A DNA stretch of 64,000 nt, taken from positions 248,001-312,000 of the forward strand of contig JAUOPI010000001.1 of NCBI GenBank assembly GCA_030546905.1, in the 5' to 3' direction. The notes beneath the pieces were generated by a model. That model did no database searches. It saw only the letters and a list, made by a program, of their open reading frames with translations, and was not told the DNA's origin. Source of the stretch: Granulosicoccaceae sp. 1_MG-2023. GTDB lineage: Bacteria > Pseudomonadota > Gammaproteobacteria > Granulosicoccales > Granulosicoccaceae. The number at the start of each line of letters is the position of its first letter. Position 1 is the first letter of the stretch. The position numbers were made by a program, and so were the translations under genes. Shown piece by piece: positions 56,708-64,000 of the stretch.

Positions 56708-56760
56708 GGCGATAACCCGCGTTCAAAACGCCAGTTTACGCTGCCGCAGGTGCTGCTGCC

Positions 56761-56800
56761 AACCACAGGCCCGTCAACAATGGTGACAGGGCTGTGGTTT
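56761..56800 (-). terminator. Imperfect hairpin after serA
   Basis: A 16-bp arm (56761-56776) and its partner (56784-56799) match at 14 of 16 positions with a seven-base loop. It starts directly after the serA stop on the minus strand. There is no U-tract, so it may be a factor-dependent end or a stabilising 3' hairpin. Confidence 0.5.
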
Positions 56801-57978
56801 CAGGTGCCGTCGATCGTGCGGACCCGCAATACGCCGTCGATCCTGCGCAAGGCAGCGCTGCATGTCTCAGGCACGGTTTGCTCCAGATCGACCACGGTGT
56901 AAGCCAGATCGCCGCGCGACTCGTTCTGCATATGGCAGATGTTCAGACCACTGCTGCCGATCGCGTGGGAAATCTGGCCCAGCATATCCGGCTGATTGCG
57001 GTTGGCGATCACGATGCGTGACTGGCCGCTGCGGGGCAGGGTGATTTGCGGGAAGTTCACCGAGTTGCGTACCACGCCGTTTTCCAGATAGTCGCGCACT
57101 TGCCCGGCGACCATCACCGCGCAGTTCTCTTCTGCCTCGGCGGTGGAGGCGCCCAGATGCGGCAGGCTGATGGCACGCGGATGGGCGATCAGTTGCGGTG
57201 ACGGGAAATCACATACATAGGACCACACCTTGCCGCTGTCGAGTCCTGCCAGAACCGCCTCGTCGTCGACTATGCCCTGGCGGGCAAAGTTGATGATGAC
57301 CACATTGTCTTTCATGGCCGCCAGCCGTTCGGCGTTAATCAGATTGCGCGTGGCATCGATCAGCGGCACATGAAAGGTCACACAGTCAGCGTGATTCAGC
57401 ACGTCGTTGACGCTTTGCGCCTGTTCTACCTGTGCGTCCAGCTCCCAGGCGCGCTGTACGGTAATGGCCGGATCAAAACCGATGACTTTCATGCCGAGGG
57501 CCAGGGCTGCATTGGCCACGCGGACACCGATGGCACCGAGCCCGACCACGCCGAGCGTCCGTCCCGGCAGCTCAAAACCACTGAATTGCTTCTTGCCCGC
57601 CTCGACGGCCCGGGCCAGCGCCTCACCCGATTCGCTCAGTTGTTCGGTGTAGTGCCAGGCCTGACAAATGTTGCGGCAGCCCAGCAGCATGGCCGCCAGC
57701 ACCAGCTCTTTGACCGCGTTGGCGTTGGCGCCGGGCGCGTTGAACACCGGAATGCCCAGCTCGCTCATTTTCTGCAGAGGGATATTGTTTACCCCGGCGC
57801 CGGCGCGGCCGACGGCCAGCAGGGAAGGGGGAACAGGCAGGTCGTTGAGATCGGCTGAACGCAGCAGGATGGCGTGCGGGTCGGATAGGGCGGAGCCGGT
57901 TTCAAAACGCTCCGCAGGCAGCCGGGCAAGCCCGGCTGGTGCAATATTGTTGAGTGTCAGTATCCGGAATCTACCCAC
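56800..57978 (-). CDS. serA: Phosphoglycerate dehydrogenase
   Basis: This 392-residue D-3-phosphoglycerate dehydrogenase has the substrate region [13 protein letters not shown], the NAD motif [21 protein letters not shown], and a C-terminal ACT domain ([26 protein letters not shown]) that binds serine as feedback inhibitor in related enzymes. It starts serine synthesis. GTG 57978 overlaps the serC stop by eight bases, so the pair is translationally coupled. Confidence 0.95.
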   Translation of the reverse strand: MGRFRILTLNNIAPAGLARLPAERFETGSALSDPHAILLRSADLNDLPVPPSLLAVGRAGAGVNNIPLQKMSELGIPVFNAPGANANAVKELVLAAMLLGCRNICQAWHYTEQLSESGEALARAVEAGKKQFSGFELPGRTLGVVGLGAIGVRVANAALALGMKVIGFDPAITVQRAWELDAQVEQAQSVNDVLNHADCVTFHVPLIDATRNLINAERLAAMKDNVVIINFARQGIVDDEAVLAGLDSGKVWSYVCDFPSPQLIAHPRAISLPHLGASTAEAEENCAVMVAGQVRDYLENGVVRNSVNFPQITLPRSGQSRIVIANRNQPDMLGQISHAIGSSGLNICHMQNESRGDLAYTVVDLEQTVPETCSAALRRIDGVLRVRTIDGT

Positions 57979-59053
57979 GACGCTGCTCGAAATCGCGCAT
58001 ATACGCGATCAGCGCGTCCACGCCTTCTTCGGGCATGGCGTTGTAGATGCTGGCGCGCATACCGCCGACTGACCTGTGACCTTTCAGCGAGGTCAGGCCG
58101 GCTTCGGCAGCACCGGCGAGGAATTCCTTGTCCAGGGCGCCGTCGGCCAGGGTGAAGGGTACGTTCATTCGTGAGCGGGCGTCTTTCGCCACCGGGTTGG
58201 CATAGAAATCCGAGCTGTCGATGGCGTCGTAAAGCTTGCCGGCTTTGCGTACATTGCGTGCTTCCATGGCGTCCAGTCCGCCCTGGGCCAGCAGCCATTT
58301 AAACACCAGACCGGCCAGATACCAGCCGTAGGTCGGCGGGGTGTTGGACATGGAGTCCGTGTCGGCCATGACGCTGTAGCGGAACACATCCGGGGTCGCC
58401 GGATGGGCTTCGCCGATCAGATCGTCGCGGATAATTACCAGAGTCAGTCCGGCCGGGCCGATGTTCTTTTGTGCGCCGGCGTAGATCAGGCCGAAGCGGC
58501 TCACATCGACCGGGCGTGACAGTATGTTCGAGGACATATCGGCCACCAGCGGCACATCGCTGTCGGGTGTTGTGTGGAACTCCACGCCGCCGATGGTTTC
58601 GTTGGCGGTCAGGTGCAGATAGGCCGCCTTATCGCTGCGCTGCCAGCTGTCCTGAGCCGGAATTGAGTTGAAGTTGTCGTCCTCACTGCTGGCGACCACA
58701 TGCACATCGGCGTAGTTTTTCGCGGCCTGTATGGCTTTTTTGGACCAGGCGCCGGTGTTAACGAAATCGATCAGGCCCGGTTTGCCGCCGAGCAGATTCA
58801 TCGGAATCAGGGAAAACTGCGCCGAGGCCCCGCCTTGCAGAAACAACACCTTGTAGTTGTCCGGTATGGCCAGCAGCTGACGCAGGTCGGCTTCGGCGGC
58901 TTCGGCAATCGAGAGAAAGTCCTTGCCGCGGTGGCTCATCTCCATAACCGACATACCGCTGCCGTGCCAGTCCAGCATCTCGTCCTTTGCTTGCTGCAGT
59001 ACCTCAGCGGGCAGCATGGCCGGTCCGGCACTGAAATTAAAAATTCTGCTCAT
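57971..59053 (-). CDS. serC: Phosphoserine aminotransferase
   Basis: This 360-residue PLP enzyme has the opening [26 protein letters not shown] and the PLP-lysine region [16 protein letters not shown]. It converts 3-phosphohydroxypyruvate, the product of SerA, to phosphoserine and also serves vitamin B6 synthesis. ATG 59053 matches the family start; an ATG 16 codons upstream adds unrelated residues. It is followed by serA in one unit. Confidence 0.96.
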   Translation of the reverse strand: MSRIFNFSAGPAMLPAEVLQQAKDEMLDWHGSGMSVMEMSHRGKDFLSIAEAAEADLRQLLAIPDNYKVLFLQGGASAQFSLIPMNLLGGKPGLIDFVNTGAWSKKAIQAAKNYADVHVVASSEDDNFNSIPAQDSWQRSDKAAYLHLTANETIGGVEFHTTPDSDVPLVADMSSNILSRPVDVSRFGLIYAGAQKNIGPAGLTLVIIRDDLIGEAHPATPDVFRYSVMADTDSMSNTPPTYGWYLAGLVFKWLLAQGGLDAMEARNVRKAGKLYDAIDSSDFYANPVAKDARSRMNVPFTLADGALDKEFLAGAAEAGLTSLKGHRSVGGMRASIYNAMPEEGVDALIAYMRDFEQRRG

Positions 59054-59130
59054 GTTAATGACGTGTCCTGATGAAGTGATGTGATCGGTTCCGCCCGGCA
59101 CAGCCCATGCTTGACTGTCTCTTCAGGTGT

Positions 59131-59145
59131 GTCGGTAAGACCGAC
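59131..59145. repeat. Perfect palindrome in the serC-thioesterase divergent region
   Basis: GTCGGT-AAG-ACCGAC is a 6+3+6 palindrome, 78 bases upstream of the serC start. It is a possible operator for serC. Confidence 0.3.
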
Positions 59146-59288
59146 CAACGTAACGCAAGTTATGCCGCTTTGCCAGCGACCGCAAGCGCCTTGCAACAAT
59201 GCAGCAAAAGTGCGGTTCATGACTTATCATCCATTTGTACGGGACGCTGAACGGGCAGGCGTCCGTTATGGCTTATCGGAGTAGCACT

Positions 59289-59795
59289 ATGATCGGAACC
59301 AAAAGCAGGCAGACCCTGCGCTTTCTCGCCGAACCCGGCGATGTCAATTTCGGCGGCAAGGTCCACGGTGGCGCGGTAATGAAGTGGATCGACCTGGCCG
59401 CCTATGCCTGCGCGGCCGGCTGGAGCGGCAAGTACTGTATTACCGCCTATGCCGGCGGTATCCGCTTTGTTTCGCCGATCAAGGTCGGCAGCCTGGTCGA
59501 GGTGGCAGCGCGGGTGATTTACACCGGGCGTAGTTCCATGCATATCGCCATTGATGTGCAGGCCAGTGACCCCACACAACTGAAGCCGACGCTGACCACG
59601 CACTGCATCGTGGTGATGGTGGCCGTGGACGAAAACGGCAGTCCGGTGAAGGTGCCTGAGTGGGTGCCGCAGACCGAACAGGAAAAGAAGCTCCGCGATT
59701 CGGCGCTGAAGCTGGTCGAACTGCGTAAGGACATCAACGAAGAGATGGCAGAGCACTTTCAGGTGATGACCACACAGGAGCGGAATCCCGACTGA
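59289..59795 (+). CDS. Acyl-CoA thioesterase (hot-dog fold, YciA/BFIT type)
   Basis: This 168-residue hot-dog protein has the family pattern NFGGKVHGGAVMKWIDLAAYACA and CITAYAGGIRFVSPIKVGSLVEV. It hydrolyses acyl-CoA. ATG 59289 has GGAG seven bases upstream and begins MIGTKSRQTLRFLAEPGD, as in homologues; the ATG at 59235 is rejected. The TGA shares its last base with the ZIP transporter start. Confidence 0.92.
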   Translation: MIGTKSRQTLRFLAEPGDVNFGGKVHGGAVMKWIDLAAYACAAGWSGKYCITAYAGGIRFVSPIKVGSLVEVAARVIYTGRSSMHIAIDVQASDPTQLKPTLTTHCIVVMVAVDENGSPVKVPEWVPQTEQEKKLRDSALKLVELRKDINEEMAEHFQVMTTQERNPD

Positions 59796-60592
59796 TGGAA
59801 ACGGTTCAGGTCACAACTCAACATATCATTCTGAACGGTTTTCTCGGCAGCCTGGCGGCGGGCATGATGACCGCGGTCGGCGGCTTCGGCGTCTATGCCG
59901 TGCGCGAGCTTTCGCAACGCCTTGAAGATGGTCTGCTCAGCTTTGCCGCCGGGGTCATGCTGGCGGCGTCGTTTTTTTCCCTGATTCTGCCGGCGATTGA
60001 GTTCGGCACGGATTTCTACCACAACGAATCGCTGGCGGTACTGATTGTGTCGCTGGCCATTCTGGCCGGCGCTTTCGGTCTTTTCTGGTTGCATAAACAC
60101 CTGCCCCACGAACACTTCAATACCGGTCACGAAGGCCCGGCCTCGGAAACCATCAGCCGGATCTGGTTGTTTATTTTTGCCATTACTTTGCACAACTTCC
60201 CTGAGGGCATGGCGGTCGGCGTGGGCTTTGCCAACGGTGATACGGCGAACGGTTTCTCCCTGGCCACCGGGATCGGTCTGCAGAATGTGCCGGAAGGCTT
60301 TGCCGTGGCAATCTCCTTGCTGTCCATCGGCTATTCACGTACCCGCGCCTTTCTGATCGCCTCATTGACGGGACTGGCCGAACCGATCGGCGGCCTGTTC
60401 GGCAGTGCGCTGGTCAGTGTTTCAGGACCGATGATGCCGATTGCCCTGGCGCTTTCAGCCGGTGCCATGTTGTTTATTATCTCCGACGAGATTATCCCCG
60501 AGACGCACCGGCGCGGTTTCGAAACCGTCGCCACCTTCAGCCTGCTGGCCGGTTTCGTGTGCATGATGTATCTCGACGCCACACTCGGCTGA
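59795..60592 (+). CDS. ZIP-family divalent metal transporter
   Basis: This 265-residue inner-membrane protein has about eight helices and the ZIP metal-site motifs HNFPEGMAVG (TM4) and NVPEGFAVA (TM5). It resembles ZupT, which takes up zinc and other divalent metals, and related GufA-type proteins. It is coupled to the thioesterase gene by a one-base overlap. A GC-rich hairpin follows the stop (60605-60625). Confidence 0.92.
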   Translation: METVQVTTQHIILNGFLGSLAAGMMTAVGGFGVYAVRELSQRLEDGLLSFAAGVMLAASFFSLILPAIEFGTDFYHNESLAVLIVSLAILAGAFGLFWLHKHLPHEHFNTGHEGPASETISRIWLFIFAITLHNFPEGMAVGVGFANGDTANGFSLATGIGLQNVPEGFAVAISLLSIGYSRTRAFLIASLTGLAEPIGGLFGSALVSVSGPMMPIALALSAGAMLFIISDEIIPETHRRGFETVATFSLLAGFVCMMYLDATLG

Positions 60593-61197
60593 TCCTGCCT
60601 GCCACGCGCCGCATTCTGCGGCGCGGTTGTTATGCCTGTCCTGTATTGCCTTGCGGCGTGTCCTGCCTGTGTAAAATTTTTTATGGGGTGAAAAATAAAA
60701 TGTAGGATATTTGTCGAAATCCCGATGCTAGACTTTGCCACGGTATTGCATATGAGCCGCTCGGGCCCGGTGTCGGGACGCTTTCTCTCTGCGATAGCGA
60801 CCGGCCTCTGCCGCAGCGCAGGTGACCGGCTCATTGTTGCAGGTCTTCGACGAAGCCGATGTGCTGTTTGACGCAGGATGGCCGGAGATTTACACCAGCC
60901 GGGCTTGTGTTTCTACGCGGCTGAAGTCCGTCGTCGGGCCGGGCGTTTGATGCGCTTGGTACCACGAATTACACAGGTTTTTTGCACAACAACCGGAAGC
61001 AGACTCACTGACGGTAGCGGGCTTGTATTCGTGCTTGTCAGCGTTTGAGCGATCCGGTGGCATACCGGTCGGGGCGGTCTCGGTACTGCCGCGCCTTCTG
61101 CTGTACCGCGAAGACCAGACCGGGACATTGCGATATTGATCCGAGGTGAACCGAAGCCGGCGCCGGTGTGGGTCACTGACTTTACTCAGGATGTTTA
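60593..61197. other. Non-coding region before aroQ
   Basis: This 605-base stretch has no recognisable gene. A CGCGCCGC-ATTCT-GCGGCGCG hairpin (60605-60625) followed by GTTGTT is a weak terminator for the ZIP gene. An AT-rich island (60665-60725) is promoter-like, with a possible -10 TAGACT near 60730. The frames on the minus strand here (60331-60834 and 60890-61210) have low-quality composition and no family resemblance. Confidence 0.55.
60605..60631 (+). terminator. Hairpin after the ZIP gene
   Basis: A perfect 8-bp stem (60605-60612 and 60618-60625) with loop ATTCT is followed by GTTGTT. The U-tract is poor, so it is a weak intrinsic terminator at best. Confidence 0.5.
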
Positions 61198-61659
61198 ATG
61201 ATGAAATCAATATTGATACTGAACGGGCCTAATCTGAATCTGCTGGGGCAGCGGGAACCGGAGACCTACGGTCACACCACGCTGGCGGACGTTGAGGCCA
61301 TGTGCAAAAGCGTCGCCGCCGGTTTGGGATTGCAGGCCGAATGTGCGCAATCGAATCTGGAAGGCGAGTTGATTGAAATCCTGCATGAGGCAGGCCGGCG
61401 TGTAAAAGAAGGCGAGCTGATCGGCGTGGTCTTTAATCCGGGCGCTTACACACACACCTCGGTGGCTTTGCACGATGCCATCGCCGGTGCTGAAGTGCCG
61501 GTGGTCGAATGCCATATCAGCAATGTGCACAAGCGCGAGCAGTTCCGCCACCATTCGTTTATTTCGCCGGTGGCCATAGGTGTACTGGCCGGCTTTGGTG
61601 TGCGTGGCTACGAGCTGGCCATCCGTGCACTGGCTGCCCACGCAGAGGACGCGGGCTGA
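61198..61659 (+). CDS. aroQ: 3-Dehydroquinate dehydratase, type II
   Basis: This 153-residue shikimate-pathway enzyme has the opening [21 protein letters not shown] (with the catalytic tyrosine), then [16 protein letters not shown] and [19 protein letters not shown] with the catalytic histidine. The two adjacent ATG codons are equivalent starts. In many gammaproteobacteria aroQ is followed by accB-accC; here a patatin-like gene follows 94 bases later. Confidence 0.97.
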   Translation: MMKSILILNGPNLNLLGQREPETYGHTTLADVEAMCKSVAAGLGLQAECAQSNLEGELIEILHEAGRRVKEGELIGVVFNPGAYTHTSVALHDAIAGAEVPVVECHISNVHKREQFRHHSFISPVAIGVLAGFGVRGYELAIRALAAHAEDAG

Positions 61660-61753
61660 GGGTTCGGCGCCGCGCTTAGCGGCAGACCCGGGCGCTCATT
61701 AATGCAGCGCAACACGGTATAATAGTGACCGTGAAAACAACCGGATCTTACCC

Positions 61754-62818
61754 ATGAACCCGAATCTGCTGTCGGTCCTTGCGGGGCGTAAAGCCCGCGC
61801 GATTATTGAAGACGGCGGGCTGAGCATGGATCGCGTGCGGGTACTGGCGGCGGCCTCAGGCGGCCCGAAATGGCTGGTGCTCTCACAGATCGACCGTGTG
61901 CTCTGCCAGCTGCTCAAAGAGCGCCGCACGCCGCTCTATGGCGTCGGTTCCTCGGTCGGAAGCTGGCGCCTGGCGGCCCACGCCATGCCCGATTCGCCGG
62001 CTGCATTCGATGCGCTTGAGCATGCCTATGTGCATCAGCGCTATAAGGGGCACCCGTCTGTGCAGGAAGTCTCTGCTGTGGCGCGTGACATGATGAATGC
62101 GTTTTTGCCGCCGGGTACGGATGCGCCCTTACACCATCCCTGGCTGAAGTTTGCCTGGGTTGCCGTGCGCAGTCGCGGTCCCGGCGCATCGCCTCTGCGC
62201 GTCGCGCAGATGTTGCATTTGCTTGGCGCCGGTCTGGGCAATGCGGTGTCACGCCGCGCACTGAATCTGTTCTTTGAGCGGGCGGTGTTTTTCTCGCCGG
62301 GTTTTGAGCAAGGTCTGATCGGTGCGGATCAGCTGCGCACCCACTGGTATCCGCTGGAGCAGGCCAATTTGCATCCGGCTTTGCTGGCCTCAGGCTCGAT
62401 CCCTCTGGTGTTGGACGCGGTGCGTGATATTCCGGGTGCGCGGCCCGGTGCTTATTACGATGGCGGGATCAGCGATTACCATCTCAATCTCAACTACCGC
62501 TTGGGCGATGATGAGATTATTCTCATGCCGCATTTTTATCCGCACATCACGCCCGGCTGGTTCGACAAAGCCCTTAAATACCGCAAACCCCGCACTGCCT
62601 GGCTGGATAATCTGGTTCTGATCTCGCCGTCGCCGTCCTTTGTGGCAAGTCTGCCGGGCGGCACGATTCCGGATCGCAAAGACTTCGAGCGTTTTTATGA
62701 GCGGGACGAGGCGCGGATTGCGCAGTGGAATGAGGTAATCCGTCGCTGCGAGGCTCTGGCCGAGGCGTTTGCGGCACTGATGTCGGGTAAGCCGGTCGCG
62801 GCGGGCGCGCTCAATTAA
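61754..62818 (+). CDS. Patatin-like phospholipase
   Basis: This 354-residue protein has the patatin nucleophile elbow GVGSSVGSW (GxSxG), the oxyanion-loop-like ASGGPKW near residue 35, and the catalytic dyad aspartate in YDGGISDYH. The SASGG segment comes before the nucleophile, as in this family. It probably hydrolyses acyl groups from phospholipids. The stop overlaps that of the converging Nudix gene by four bases. Confidence 0.88.
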   Translation: MNPNLLSVLAGRKARAIIEDGGLSMDRVRVLAAASGGPKWLVLSQIDRVLCQLLKERRTPLYGVGSSVGSWRLAAHAMPDSPAAFDALEHAYVHQRYKGHPSVQEVSAVARDMMNAFLPPGTDAPLHHPWLKFAWVAVRSRGPGASPLRVAQMLHLLGAGLGNAVSRRALNLFFERAVFFSPGFEQGLIGADQLRTHWYPLEQANLHPALLASGSIPLVLDAVRDIPGARPGAYYDGGISDYHLNLNYRLGDDEIILMPHFYPHITPGWFDKALKYRKPRTAWLDNLVLISPSPSFVASLPGGTIPDRKDFERFYERDEARIAQWNEVIRRCEALAEAFAALMSGKPVAAGALN

Positions 62819-63474
62819 TCGCGCTCGTAACGCCAGCCCTCGTTGAGCATCCATAAACGGTGACGCGGCCCCACAGCGTCAAGTTGCAGGGATTCGTAGC
62901 CCGCATCCTCCTGATAAAGCGCGCAATGACCGCCGTCGACGGCGGCCAGGCGCGGGCGATAACGGGCAAACTCCGGCAGGGCAGGGATCTGACCGGCCTT
63001 GACGCTGATATCGCGCAGCATCAGCAGGGACACATAGGCCGGTGCCGAGATACGCAGCGCGCCTTCGGCATGGCGGCGCAGCAGGGCGTCTGCGCTGTCC
63101 CAGCAGGCATCGACAATTTCCGAACCGTCTACCTGCACTGCGGCTCTGTGATCAGCCAGACCGATGTAAAACCAGGTGGCGTAGCGGTGGCTGCCGCCGG
63201 CCGGTGTGGTCCAATGCGAAAACGGCAGCAGCTCAGGGGGACTCAGTTGCAGTGCCGTCTCCTCGGCTAACTCCCGGCTGGCGGCGCGGCGTGCGGTTTG
63301 CTCTTCATCGGCGGCCCGGTCCTGCGGATCAATCTTGCCGCCGGGGAAAACCCAGGTGTCGCCCAGAAAGGCGATAGCGGCATTGCGTTTGACCAGCAGG
63401 ATTTCGGTCCGCCCGGCACGTTCGCGCAGCGGGATAACCGATGCGGCAGGTCTTGGCACAATGGCGTCTGACAT
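62815..63474 (-). CDS. Nudix hydrolase
   Basis: This 219-residue Nudix protein has its box around GKIDPQDR...RAASRELAEETAL near residue 45, followed by LPFSHWTTPAGGSHRYATWFYIG, a pattern of NUDT19/CoA-type Nudix proteins that hydrolyse acyl-CoA or related nucleotides. The metal-binding glutamates are present. The substrate is not certain. Confidence 0.88.
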   Translation of the reverse strand: MSDAIVPRPAASVIPLRERAGRTEILLVKRNAAIAFLGDTWVFPGGKIDPQDRAADEEQTARRAASRELAEETALQLSPPELLPFSHWTTPAGGSHRYATWFYIGLADHRAAVQVDGSEIVDACWDSADALLRRHAEGALRISAPAYVSLLMLRDISVKAGQIPALPEFARYRPRLAAVDGGHCALYQEDAGYESLQLDAVGPRHRLWMLNEGWRYERD

Positions 63475-63557
63475 AGTGGTTTCCGTGACTGTCTGCCGCC
63501 ATTGTGGGCAATTGCGCGGCGCAGGTCACGCCGCAGTGCAACGAAACCGCAGGTGTT

Positions 63558-63929
63558 TCAGCCGCCTTTTGCCGGCCACATGCTGCGCTCGAGCTCGGCG
63601 CCGTAAGGCGGTGTGGAAGCGGAAAAATAACGCAAGGGCGAGTCGCTGGAGTTAACCAGACCGTGCGGGTCGTTGGAGGGGATAAACACACACATGCCGG
63701 CACTGACTTCGCGGATCTGATCGCCGATGGTCATGCGGCCGTGACCTTCAAGAATAAAATAACACTGCTCGGCTTCGTGGGTGTGGATGCCCTGAAAACC
63801 GCCTGGCTCCATTTCAACCAGGGTGGCGGTAAGCTTTTTTGCTCCGCTGCTTTCATTGGACACCATCAAATAGGATGTGATGCCGTCGCGGGTGTAGTGA
63901 CGTGCCTGGCTTTTGTCTGTCAGCTTCAT
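63558..63929 (-). CDS. Cupin-domain protein
   Basis: This 123-residue single-cupin protein has the first motif GIHTHEAEQCYFILEGHGRMTIGD and the second motif VFIPSNDPHGLVNSSDSP, so the metal-binding histidines and glutamate are present. The role is unknown; such proteins are enzymes or ligand sensors. The region after its start (63930-64000) holds no further gene. Confidence 0.88.
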   Translation of the reverse strand: MKLTDKSQARHYTRDGITSYLMVSNESSGAKKLTATLVEMEPGGFQGIHTHEAEQCYFILEGHGRMTIGDQIREVSAGMCVFIPSNDPHGLVNSSDSPLRYFSASTPPYGAELERSMWPAKGG

Positions 63930-64000
63930 GTCTTTCCTCTCTTGCCGTTGCCGGCGTTTGTTGTTTTTTAACAGGGCGATGCCGCGGCCCTGTTCTGCGG

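Noticed and set aside
60331-61210. Minus-strand frames (60331-60834 and 60890-61210) near aroQ
   Set aside because: The first runs antisense into the ZIP gene and the second has Arg/Ser-rich low-quality composition. Neither shows a ribosome site or family match.

Overview
The window looks like chromosomal core sequence from a gammaproteobacterium outside the Enterobacterales. The grounds are a moderately GC-rich base composition, the ubiquinone genes ubiE-ubiJ-ubiB after hslVU, the gmk-rpoZ-spoT-recG order, a type II secretion block, a two-gene serC-serA unit, and a predicted RsmY/RsmZ-type small RNA. Two sodium-coupled symporters (alanine, proline) would fit a marine or saline habitat, but genus and family cannot be fixed from the sequence alone. 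No rRNA, tRNA, insertion sequence, prophage or CRISPR array was seen.

Layout. 1-5.7 kb: end of hslV, hslU, a DUF971 gene, ubiE, ubiJ, ubiB and a Crp/Fnr-type regulator, all on +. 5.9-12.9 kb: a cold-shock protein, an MFS-acyltransferase fusion, a zinc-ribbon Nudix hydrolase, then on - fadD with a mercaptopyruvate sulfurtransferase and a YchJ-like SEC-C protein, then two small + genes. 13.4-21.2 kb: the TCA block sucA-sucB-lpd-sucC-sucD, with a long leader and a strong terminator. 21.2-27 kb: a RimB-RimK fusion on -, a divergent GGA-rich small RNA on +, an EamA transporter, a Stf0-like sulfotransferase and two poorly known exported or membrane proteins. 27-29.7 kb: the methionine importer metN-metI-metQ. 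29.7-34.9 kb: an alanine/sodium symporter, gdhA with NtrC-like palindromes upstream, a second Crp/Fnr regulator and a LuxR-type regulator. 34.9-37 kb: a small exported protein, a family 2 glycosyltransferase and a thioredoxin-fold protein.

37-42.6 kb: gmk, rpoZ, spoT, a 45-codon ORF that looks like a ridA remnant, and recG. 42.6-46.4 kb: an Lrp-type regulator, putP, a LysE exporter and a GNAT acetyltransferase. 46.4-52.9 kb: a rhombosortase gene divergent from gspG-H-I-J-K-L-M-N; gspC, D, E and F are not in the window. 53-64 kb: cysQ, a Rieske protein, an NTF2-like protein, a PmtA-like methyltransferase, a membrane protein, an outer-membrane barrel protein, serC-serA, a thioesterase, a ZIP transporter, aroQ, a patatin-like lipase, a Nudix hydrolase and a cupin protein.

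How it fits together. Carbon and nitrogen meet at 2-oxoglutarate: the sucAB-lpd complex consumes it, and GdhA, probably under NtrC-type control, aminates it. The small RNA at about 22.86-23.02 kb carries eight GGA motifs, most of them in hairpin loops, so it is likely to titrate CsrA/RsmA. A separate GacA-box-like palindrome lies at 34.05 kb. The sulfotransferase would make PAP, which CysQ removes. The rhombosortase would process GlyGly-CTERM proteins exported by the neighbouring type II system. I regard the small RNA as the most interesting element in the window.
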